Positions 1-9,708 of a stretch of 64,000 nucleotides of DNA are shown here, piece by piece (position 1 is the first letter of the stretch; the number at the start of each line of letters is the position of its first letter). Source of the DNA: Amorphophallus konjac (taxonomy: Eukaryota; Streptophyta; Magnoliopsida; Alismatales; Araceae); assembly GCA_022559845.1 (NCBI GenBank), contig CM040128.1:220271643-220335642 (forward strand), written 5' to 3'. Under the pieces are notes generated by a model, which did not search any database, had not been told where the DNA came from, and saw only the letters and a list, made by a program, of their open reading frames with translations. A program made the position numbers and the translations under genes.

Positions 1-2
1 CA

Positions 3-326
3 CCGGCCCCCCCTCCACTATTGTCCAAGGCACCTACACCTCCCCCATTGCTGCCTACACCCCCTACCCGACGGGATGATAAGGGTAAGACCCCTTTTAT
101 AGGAGAGAGTAGTCGGTCGAGAGTGCAGTGTTTCCACTGTCATGGATTTGGCCACTTTGCCAGCGAGTGTCCCGCTCGCGCCACCCTAGCCTTAGGTGTT
201 GGAGAGCCCGCACCTCCCGAGCTTGAGTGTGTCAATTATGAGGCCGATGACGCACTAGCCGATGAGTACTATGCCTTGGGGGGAGAGTTGGATGGCTCAC
301 CCGCCGCCCAAGATGCCGCCACCTAG
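3..326 (+). pseudogene. C-terminal part of a retrotransposon Gag (zinc knuckle)
   Basis: The frame is open from the left edge of the window to a TAG at 324-326, so the gene starts outside the window. The peptide is proline-rich and then shows one CCHC zinc knuckle (CX2CX4HX4C, reading CFHCHGFGHFASEC), followed by an acidic tail rich in Asp, Glu and Ala. Retroelement Gag proteins use this knuckle to bind their RNA. The spacing and the GHFASECP context resemble plant Ty3/gypsy chromoviruses. No protease or reverse transcriptase follows, so this is either a gag-only element or a deleted copy. I cannot tell which from the part that is visible. Confidence 0.75.
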
Positions 327-2892
327 TGGGCTTGTGTCACCATCTTAGTCTAGGGTCATATATGAGTCGGTGTCTTTTCCTTGTGTGGTTTGTTTTGTGT
401 GGTTTGTTTGCATGGTTTGTGTGTCATTTGTTTGTCTGCATGCGTCTTGTGTAAGCTCGTTATCGTTCTCTTATGAGTAAGAGGCGAGTGGACTCACTTG
501 ATGAGTATGGGATCGGTTCCACATCCATACCCGGATCAGTCACTTATAGGGACTCAGCGGTGATTCCTAGTGAGTCTTTGAGCTGCTCCCTTCCCTTTTG
601 AGAGTGCCCCACCCGGAGTGTCCACCTCTAGCCCATAGCAGCTTGCGCATATCGAGTATATATGGAATGAGCAGGTGACGATCACTTGGAGTGGAGCGTA
701 CCCGCGTTACTTGGCACGGTGACGGATCCGCCGGAGTACTCGAGCATCCCTACCCCTACTCGACGGGGTCGAGTTCCTCCCACCCGGAGAGAGTTGATGG
801 GAATCGACGCCGAGCATTCACTTTTTCTTTTGCATTTATGTCCTTTTAGTTTGTGTTTATATCCTTGGGAAAGTATGTACGCAAATGTAAGGCTTTACAA
901 GCCAATGAGTCATTCCCATGGATTGTGTGGGTTTTTATGCAATTGTGTAGTAGGTCCAGCTAGGGGGCCCTCAGTCCTTTCCCATTGGTCCATGTCACCT
1001 TGTGGGGCTGGTCAACCATCGTAGGTGGACATCTAAAAGTTAGACTAGTCATATGGACACATGGGTGATAAATGGGTCAATATTCCAATGGTTGGCCACC
1101 TACCCCATTCAACTCTTACCTTGGTCAAGGGGGCGCCCCACTCCCCTTAGTATTTTATTAATTTTTATGTGTCATTCACACTTAATCCAAGCCCTCCATC
1201 CCCCATCCCTAGATCCAAGGGTCCACATTAGATTTGATACCTTTCATATAAAATGTTGTATTTTCATGTGAAAATCAATGAAAAATCAGAATTTTTTTTG
1301 AATGGCCAAGAGCTTGGTGCGCCCCCAGCCCTCTCCCCTCTGGTTCTTCTCCTCCAACCTCAAGTTCTAGAGTGTTTCTACCTCCTATCCCCTCCCCTCT
1401 ATCTCCGGTGATCGTCTGTGCCGCCGCCGCCGCCGTTCGTGCCGCCTTCGAGCCGCCGCGAAACCGTTCTCGGTGTTCTGTCTTGCTAGATAGAGGTCCC
1501 TTCCAGAAATTCCTGCTATCAGCCACAGCCTCTTCGTGGTCTACGATTTTTATGGTGTGTTCTTCCCCTGTATCCCAAGCTCCACTTAAATTTTCACGCC
1601 CAAATTCCATCGTTTAGTATTTTCCCATTTTTGTGCATCTTTCATTCCCAGTTCTGTTTTGTTTCTATCTACAGTGATAGCAGCCCTATGTTTCCCACAT
1701 CCGGCCATGTTTTTGATTTGTCCAAACCCTCCCAATTTTACTGGGAGTTCCGTCCATAACCTTCTACATCCACATATTTTCTTAATTTTTTATCAGCCTT
1801 CTATCTATTTTTAGAAATTCATGTTCTTCCTCAGCTATAGTGTTGTCAGTCAGATCCCATATCTGATCACCCTCCACTTCCAAAATCATAAAAAATTACC
1901 ACCACCTCTAAATCCAGATCCAAAAATAGTCTTGGTTCCCTTACTTCATTTTCTACAACTTTCATGAACAAGTCGAAGTCTGAATCTGAGGTCTTCATAT
2001 TGGTCAAAGGCAACTCTCAGGAACGTTCCATGCTAGTCTGAGAGTTCAGACACTGTACAACAGCAACCTTCAAAATTCGCCAATCATAAGTACAGGCTTG
2101 ATTATTTTTCTGTAATCCCCTAGGGTTGAAGCCCTTCGAAGAATCTTTCCAACGGTGCCAGTTTCGTCACATTCCAACGTCGGGGCTGATCGCAGTGTCT
2201 GTTCTCGCCGGAGCGCGGGCCGGAAAATAGAACCGGCAGGTCCGTGGCCAGTTATTCCGACCGGTGCCGATCGGAGCCGCCTGGCCTCCGGCCGGTGAAC
2301 CAGCGTGCCGCCAGCCCAGGGAACACTTCCACAAGTGTCCCCACCACAATGGTGACATCGGGTCCCACTCGACCCCTCCGGACAGCACGTGGGCCCCACC
2401 GTCACTAGTTCGGGTGCTGCTGAAGAGACGCGAGAAGCCGCCCGTCAACCCGAAATCGGTCCTCCCGGGCCCGTTTGTGTAGCCCTTAACCTCCCTGCAT
2501 GGAGTGGACAGTAATTCATTTACTGTAATATGGTGTATTAATTGTCCCTGGAGTACGAGTTTCGGCCGGGTCCGTCGTCCCCACGCCGAGCGCGTGGAGG
2601 TATCGTCCTCGCTCCTTACTTGGCATTTGCTTAACTTCATATATGCTTGTTTATGCCGCTGCTAGAGAGCAAGTGTAGGGATATCTAGCTCGCTTTATCT
2701 ATTCATTACCGCTGCTGCGAGAGAGTGCGACACCGTCCCGTGACCCGATCCGGGCACACGAGAGAGCCGATCACCCTAGCTCATTGCCGGTTTCTCAACT
2801 GCGCACGTCCGATGCTTCCCTCGTTAAGGGACAGTCACGAGCTTGTCGTGTCCGTGGTCTCGTCCCGCATCAAAAAGCAAGGGTGATCCTCG
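327..2892. other. Non-coding, LTR-like DNA
   Basis: No convincing protein frame is present. The stretch follows the gag stop. It has T-rich and pyrimidine-rich patches (about 1280-1620) and a segment at about 2070-2640 (a run around CCTAGGGTTGAAGCCC, then GC-rich spacer) of the kind often seen in transcribed parts of plant LTRs. Around 2655-2735 a CCGCTGCT...AGAGAG motif occurs twice. It is probably the untranslated end and 3' LTR of the gag element on the plus strand, but I could not fix LTR ends or a target duplication. Confidence 0.35.
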
Positions 2893-5800
2893 TGTCACTG
2901 GCTCAGTAGGGGTCACGCAGATCCCCACTGAAAAACACGCAGTAACACGGAACAACAAAAATGACAAGAAGAACAGCAGGTGTAGTAAGGTGGGAAAACT
3001 ACACTACAAAGCTATAAAACTACTCTAGAAGCAGTAAAGAACAGACGGGGAGTAGGAGTAGGGAACAAATAGGAAAGGGGGAGAATCCGCACCAGACAAG
3101 CGGCGGCCGAACTAACCTCGACACCCCAAACTACTCCAGGCAGCGACAGAAGGGCGACTCTGAACTGAAAAAGTCAGGAGTTTACCGATCTGTCGACACG
3201 ACGCCAGGCCTAAGACAAAGACCTGCAAGGACATACAAAAGTCTAGAAAAGATCTAGATAGACGACGGACAGACCCGACGAGCACACACGACTAGAACGT
3301 CGTGCACACAACACAACACTGACCTCAAGTCGGGCCACGAGAGGGCTAACTCGGAAAGGTCACGGCGCACAAGAAACGTGAAAGTCACGTATCACGTGAC
3401 GGAAGCACCTCCTCACAAGGAGAACAGCCAGCTGCGTCCACTGACGTCTCATGCTACGCCCCGAGTGTCTTGCCTACGGTACCCCTAAAGACACGGCAGA
3501 GACGCAGACACGCACTGAACCAAATAAGAACAACCGCAACAAGAGACTAGTCAGGGTCACGCCCGTCAGCGTAAGTCCTCAGTCCCTGACAACGTGTGCA
3601 CACACTGGCTCTAGCCTAAGCCAGGTCCTCTAGCTAGTTTTCTGCCTCGGTGGGACGCTACCGTTGGCTGGGAGCCCACGGAACTAGCTTACAAACTGTA
3701 TCTCGGGAACTGCCCTTTCCACCCCTCCGAGGTGGGTCAACACACTGGACCGCGCGCATCGACAGGCCACGACAAGCGGAGGTTCACGAGACACCAGACT
3801 CAAAAACACAAGTGCTAGAGTACGGACAAGCTAGAACGCGCTGTCACACGTACTACTAGGCACCACTAGCAGTACTACTACTGCCAACAGACTCAGGATT
3901 AGGCAACTAGACCTACAACGTAACGATCCTTGAGTCGGACGACTCAAAGGCAAGATCGTCACTGACAGCGGAACAAGCCGCCAATTGGTCAAATCCTAAG
4001 CCACGAGAAACGACACTTCGTAGAAAATGACTCACGGAGACCTGAGGGAACACCGAGGACCCTCAGACACGCCTGGACACGTAGATCGAGATAGGATGAT
4101 ACCTCGAAGCATCCAGAACTAGTGTCTCGAACTGGATAAAACCGCAGAGACACACACACAGGCACAAACCCTCTTGGCCACCACGGAACATAGTTTATAG
4201 CCCTCATAAGACATCGGGTGATGTCCACGTGACAATGGGCGAACCACCAGGTCAAGCCAAGACAAGTAGAAACCGTAACGGCAATAACAACGCTCTGGCA
4301 GAACGGACCGTCATTTAACCACTAGGCAGACTCAGCAGTCAAGGAACAGCCGTCACGCAACCAGAGGCAAGGGCATTGGCAATTCTAGATTATGTCATTA
4401 GGGAACTATCGCAGTCAAGGAAAAGACCGCACCCAGTCACCTAACTTGACCGATCCAGAAGACCACTGCCACACAAATATAGCCCTAGAGCACAAACCTA
4501 CGACTGCCCAACACACGGGCAAACACCGACCCCCAACGGCCATCACGGCCACAACAGGGCTGTAACGCACCACCACAGGGGCGTTACAGGCACCTGACGC
4601 ACCAGGGCAGGCGCGTCAGAGCCAACAGGCACAAAACCAAAATGCGAGCCACGTAATGCACCAGGGCAGGCGCGTTACAGCGACCTAACGCACGACGACA
4701 GGCGCGTTACGCCAACCTAACGCACGGGAGCAGACGCGTCAGGGCCAACAGACCCAAGTCTGAAAACTCAGAAAAATAGCACGTAACGGTCCACGACAGA
4801 CGCGTTACAACGCCGTGACGCATGGGGGCAGGGCCGTTAGAGCTAACAGACACAGCCACCCAGCTCAGCCAAACAGAGTGTAACGGCCTGTGGCAGGCGC
4901 GTTACACAGCTGTGATGCACAGGGGCACTGTCGCTACACGAACCGACTGACCTGGTCAAATCCGGTCAAACAAAACGTAATAGCCTGGGACAGGCACGTT
5001 ACGCGAGCCTGACGCACTAGGGCAGGCGCGTCAGAGGAACCGACTTAACCAAAACACAAGATGACAAAATAGCTATGACGCGTACTCCGGGACGCGTCAG
5101 GGAGCTGTGACGCACCACACCTAGGCCGTCACACTCTCACAGCCACGATAAATATAAAATGAACAGACGTTGTGGTGGTCTATCGTAGGGCCGTCAGAGA
5201 CTGTGATGGTCTCAGATACGACCGCTACACCGGCCACGACGGGAAAATAGTGCAAACGCCAAATCGGGCCGTTCCACGCCCCATTCACGCTGAAGCACAG
5301 GGGAAACAAAGCTACACGATGGCAAATGACATCTGGAGGCAAAAAAGCCCACATGCACGCGCTAAAATGCAAGATCGGGGCGATTCTAACGAATCGACCC
5401 AAAACGAGTCACCGATGTTCCCAGACTCCTACCGGCCTTGAATGACAACCGATCGACACGAAACTAACATGAATGGGATCCTGACATCCCAGCGGTCAAT
5501 TTGATATTAACTAGACCAAGAATGGTTGCCGTTTTTCGGCGAACCCTAAAAACCCCAAAAACTACGGTTTTCACAAAATCGGCTCGATCTCTCCCGATCG
5601 AGCACCAAACTACGCACAGAAGTAGAGAAAACGTGCAGAACAGGTAGGCGATCCATCTCCCTACCTTCACCGAAGAAACTGTGCCCCGCAGGGACTAAAC
5701 CGCGCCGAAAATTGCGCCGCGAGCTCAAACGCCGGCTTTGAATCCACCGTTCGGGATCGCGTCAAAACCACTCCATCCTCACCCCTGTCGCGCACCCGAC

Positions 5801-6255
5801 CAACTCCACAGCATCCCCAGCACTCGCCCCTAGGTCCTCCGTCTGCAGCCGGAGCCGAGGAAGCTCGAGAGGAGAGAAAATGGGAGAGAGAGAGGCGGCG
5901 GCGTGAAATGAGAAGGAGGGGAGAGAGGAAGGAAAGAAAAAAGGAAAATAAATTAGGAATTTTCCTAATTTTCAAAAAATCTGATTTCTGGCCCTATCTC
6001 ATAAAAATATGCAAAAATAGTCAAAACGACCGGCTCAGAGAGTACATCGTCGCTGCAGCATCCTCGAGTCGAGGAACTGACAAATAAACTCACCGTAGGG
6101 TTCCGTAACTAGTACGAGAGAAAAACCCACATGGATCGTAAAACTCAACTCGGAAGCCACATAAGAGAACCGAAACTCACCGAAACTGATCCGAAAGATC
6201 CAATAAAGATCCAACCAGACCTACTAAGGATCCAACAAAGATCCAGGACATTACA
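2893..6255 (-). mobile_element. Tekay-style LTR (left end approximate)
   Basis: The right end is well supported. A TTACA terminus at 6251-6255 is followed at once by TCCTCCTCTCCTTTAAG, which on the minus strand is a purine tract running into TGTAA. The same layout occurs at the Tekay LTR ends at 55359 and 63350. The left end is placed at TGTCACTGG (2893) because it gives about 3.4 kb, like the other LTRs here, but it could lie elsewhere. The stretch holds an array of 26-bp palindromes and a purine-rich block at 5870-5940. No matching second LTR is in the window. Confidence 0.5.
4562..5228. repeat. Phased array of 26-bp interrupted palindromes
   Basis: Fifteen units of exactly 26 bp start at 4562, 4594, 4653, 4685, 4717, 4783, 4815, 4880, 4912, 4977, 5009, 5075, 5107, 5172 and 5203. 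They begin STRACG and end CGYYAS, with arms such as TAACGC/GCGTTA or TGACGC/GCGTCA around a variable centre. Partners are 32 bp apart (31 for the last pair), and the pairs from 4783 on recur every 97-98 bp, which is three 32.5-bp steps. The third slot often holds a worn version (for example 4848-4873). Arm changes are mostly paired (A:T or G:C at the second base). Confidence 0.85.
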
Positions 6256-7162
6256 TCCTCCTCTCCTTTAAGAAATTTTGTATCCAAAATTTAAGGACTA
6301 GCAAGGGTAAGCAGGGAAGAGCAACCCGACAGCACAACTGTGGAAATGACACAAATCTCGAGAAACACAGCTCAGAGGAACATCGTCAGACCACAATCAC
6401 AAGCACATGCTCTAGATCGAGCACGACACAAGTGAACACAAGCCCAACACCTCTGAAACAAAGCAACGTCGCTTACGTCTCACCGAGAAAGAGACACGAC
6501 AGCCACGACAACAGATATAGAGGAAACGAAACGACGGACACGGCGAGTATCAGCTCAAACAAGGAGACACAGTCCCCTCAGCTGACAGCTCGACCACATC
6601 ATCGGCTCTAGTGCCAAAGGTGACAGAGAACACCTGGCACACAGGACGCCAACAACAAAACTGGACCACAAGCATAATCAAGTCAGTCCTTACTCAGATA
6701 TTACATCTGATCGAGCCGCAAGCTAACTCCAGGGAAAAAGAGTATAGCAAAGCTAACCGACAAGACCTGGTCCAAGACATGGACACAAAATCATAGAGAA
6801 ACAACAATAAAACGACGATAACAGCACTTGCAGGATTCCGGCTCCGTATAGAACACAGAACCACGGAACACGACTACAAGCAGGGTCACATCAAGGCACA
6901 AGAACAGCTGAACACACGACCACAAGGGACTAGTCATGCATCGAGCAGCTCACCAAGAAAGGACCCACAACAACGAGAAACGACAACAATCTCGGGGAAC
7001 GCAACTCAAGGACCATGATCCCACCCTCAGAGCACAACACCCAAGAGAAAAAATAGAGGAGCAGAGGGTACTCAATCAGCAGGAATGCCGACAGATTCCC
7101 TAATGTTACGGAGGATGGACTGAAAACTACGTAGCAGGAAATGTGACGGTCCACTGATGGAG
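6256..7162. other. Non-coding DNA left of the giant element
   Basis: Nothing recognisable is coded here on either strand. The first 20 bases are the purine tract (minus strand) of the LTR ending at 6255, so this should be the inside of that element. No integrase or chromodomain can be read, however, so it is either a non-coding derivative or badly decayed. The last 20 bases (7143-7162) are most of a 26-bp palindrome unit. The giant element entered after TGGAG (7158-7162), and the sequence resumes at 33819. Confidence 0.6.
7158..7162. repeat. Target site duplication TGGAG, left
   Basis: The five bases TGGAG directly precede the TG of the left LTR and recur at 33814-33818 directly after the CA of the right LTR. 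Confidence 0.9.
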
Positions 7163-7533
7163 TGAGGACGCACTTTTCGACACGCTTTGCTGTGGGTGTA
7201 TGTTCCTCTATTCGGATGGTTTATTCGTCTATTAAGTGCGTGGGCGTGCCAGTCACAAAGTGACAATTTGTTCGGGCTCCGAAGAGCCCATGGTGCGCTC
7301 GATCTGACTCGGTCAGACGATTGTGTGGTTCGTGTCGGGACCAAAACCCGCAGCGTCATAAAGGTCACGGTGTCATTTACATCCCCATACAAGGGAACAC
7401 CCTTGATTAATCGTCGGGATTCAGGGCCTCATGGCCAGAAAGTTAGTTGCGCGAAAGATCTATTACGAGGTATTGAAATCCTCACGCGAGGGCGAGAAGA
7501 AAACCATTTGCGGTCATGTCGGTCGTGTACTGA

Positions 7534-8640
7534 CCATTTAATGTTCGGACGAATGTCCCGCTCGAGAAAATCGCGGTTGTCACGGGAAAACTGGAACGCA
7601 TGTATGCCGAGGTACGGAAAATTTATTTTTCGGAAGAGCGGAAAACGTTTGGCTGACCCTCGGTTGGAGCGGTCAAAAACCAGTAAATCTATTGGCCCGG
7701 TGCAAGAGCAAGCTGCGACCATACTGCGGTGGGCCCCCCTGCGGTTGAAACAAGACTTGCATGAGCGTCATTAATATTTTCAGTGCAAAGGGACAACGGG
7801 GAATATCCCTTGAATCAGCTGGAAAGCCCTATATCTTGGGAAGCGAACGTTCGAAACGTATCGGTCATTCGGGAGACCGTTTAATATTCGGACGGATGTC
7901 CGGTTTGAGAATATCGTAATCGTCGCGGGAGGACCTGGAGCACATGTGTGCCGGGGTAGGGCAAGTTTATTATTTCGAGACACTGAAAATATTTGGTTAA
8001 ATCTCGGTTAGTGTAGCAGGAAACCAGTGAATCTGTTGGCCCGATGAGAGATCAAGTCGGGACCATACCGGGGGCGCCTCCAGTGGTCCAAACGAGGCTT
8101 GCACGGGCATCATTAATATTTTTGGTGCCGGAGGGCAACGGGGAAGGGTCCCGGGACTAGACTCCAAAACCGAAACGTGTTCGAAGGGAGCGGGCTGTAG
8201 GCCGAGGATGTGGGTCAGACAACGACTATAGTCAGGATGGACCCGAGGTCCAAGCATTGCCCACGAAGGCCTTGTTGATATTCCAATGCAGAGGGTCAAG
8301 AGATGACGGAAGCCATCTCGTTCTATTCAGATTCCGTCGGTCACTTGCGGACCGTTTGATATTCGGACAGGGGTCCATATTGAAGGTACGACATAGATAG
8401 AAACAACCCCGTACAAATGTATGCCGAGTTCGCGGCAATTTCAATGAAAGGGGGGACGAATCCCGATAGGGTGAATCCGATTTGGCGAGCTATCGGCCCA
8501 GAGCAATACCGTGTTACGACCACGTCGGGGTTGGAGTCGTCGGCCATGGTGGTTGCTCCCGGGTCTTTTCATGTTCAGACACAGGTCCGTAATAGAAACG
8601 CAGCGGAAATCGAGGTGAACCTATTCAAATGTCTACCGAA
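7534..8640. repeat. Threefold diverged repeat inside the giant LTR
   Basis: Three blocks begin with variants of GTTTAATATTCGGAC at about 7535, 7879 and 8354. The first two align for about 270 bases, through a shared GGGCAACGGGGAA-type end. The third keeps only the start and scattered pieces. The same three blocks lie in the other LTR from about 29750. No coding potential is evident. Confidence 0.6.
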
Positions 8641-9105
8641 CGTGCGACAATTTTCGTAGTGGCTCGGAAGGGATCCGGCCTGAGAAATGAGTCCGGTTTA
8701 ATCGGAATGTCAGCCCGAGGCGAGGTCGGGTCATGGCCAGTTCGGGATCATTCCCGAGACTCAGCCCCAACCTAGAAGGGCGGCATCGTTGTTCCTTCAG
8801 CACCGGGCCACAGGAGAGTCGGGGCTGCGATATAGATTTTTAACATCTTCTTTATCTGGGCTTTTTGGTCGTAAGATTTGGTGCTGTTTATTCCCATTTA
8901 TGTATTTGTTCTGGATAATTTTTATTTTATTTTATTTTATTTTTATTATTATGTTCTTCTTTTCTACTATTATTATTACTATTTCACATTTTTTTGTTTA
9001 TTTCTTATGTATATTTAGATTTATTTATTTATCATAATTTTTATTAATTTATTAATATCATTATCATTATTATTATCATTATATATATTTTTGGAGAGAG
9101 AGTGG

Positions 9106-9334
9106 GCCGCTAGATAGCTAAAAAGGGTGTACCGCTGAAGGGCTGAGGGAGTGTGCCGCTGAGGGGCTAAAAGGGTATACCACTGAAGGGCTGAGGAGTG
9201 TGTCGCTGAAGGGCTAAAAGGGTGTACCGCTGAAGGGCTGAGGAGTGTACCGCTGAAGGGCTAAAAGGGTGTACCGCTGAAGGGCTAGGGAGTGTGCCGC
9301 TGAAGGGCTAAAAGGGTGTACCGCTGAAGGGCTA
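9106..9334. repeat. 22-25 bp minisatellite (ACCGCTGAAGGGCT type)
   Basis: About ten copies of a unit reading GTGTACCGCTGAAGGGCTA with alternating spacers lie head to tail. The other LTR has the same array at about 31296-31581. The nested element at 9335 inserted in this array at GGCTA, and the uninterrupted site GGCTA is visible in the other LTR at 31577-31581. Confidence 0.85.
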
Positions 9335-9621
9335 TGATGAGGGCATCACTCACGATTCCCTCTGGCTTGGCACCTCTCTCCCTCCCGGAGGTAGCTAGGG
9401 AGCAGCCCTTCTTCTGGATTGAACCCTAGTTGTGCTGGCCCTCTACCAGCAAGGGTTTTTCTCCACCACCTTGACTCGGCATCATCGAGTCACCACGGGT
9501 TACAGGTGTGCACGGTGGTTCGGTCCAATTTCAAAGAAATCTCAAACCTTGAGTTGTGTTTTGCGAACTAAGTCCGAGGGAGCATAGTGTCTTGCTGCAT
9601 TCCCATTATTGTGTCACATCA
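9335..9621 (+). repeat. 5' LTR of the nested Gag-chromodomain element
   Basis: This 287-bp repeat starts TGATGAGGGC and ends TGTCACATCA. It matches 12519-12805 with about six substitutions. Confidence 0.95.
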
Positions 9622-9624
9622 ACT

Positions 9625-9636
9625 TGGTATCAGAGC
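9625..9636 (+). other. Primer binding site, initiator-Met tRNA type
   Basis: TGGTATCAGAGC lies three bases after the 5' LTR. It is the usual complement of the 3' end of plant initiator methionine tRNA, used by many Ty3/gypsy chromoviruses. Confidence 0.9.
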
Positions 9637-9708
9637 AAGTTCTAGACTTGTCTCTACTAAGTCTTGTCCTAGGGAGCATAAGCATTTAGAGTCATTCGGT
9701 TCATCAAC

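Noticed and set aside
686..1271. Two frames of 112 and 72 codons after the gag end
   Set aside because: They have no domain, repeat or context support and lie in LTR-like DNA.
2893..6255. A TCCTC target duplication on both sides of the first Tekay-style LTR
   Set aside because: TCCTC lies at 2887-2891, but one base separates it from the chosen TG, and the right-hand TCCTC belongs to the purine tract. I do not count it as a duplication.
9625..9636. tRNA gene near the primer site
   Set aside because: Only the 12-base complement of a tRNA end is present, with no cloverleaf.
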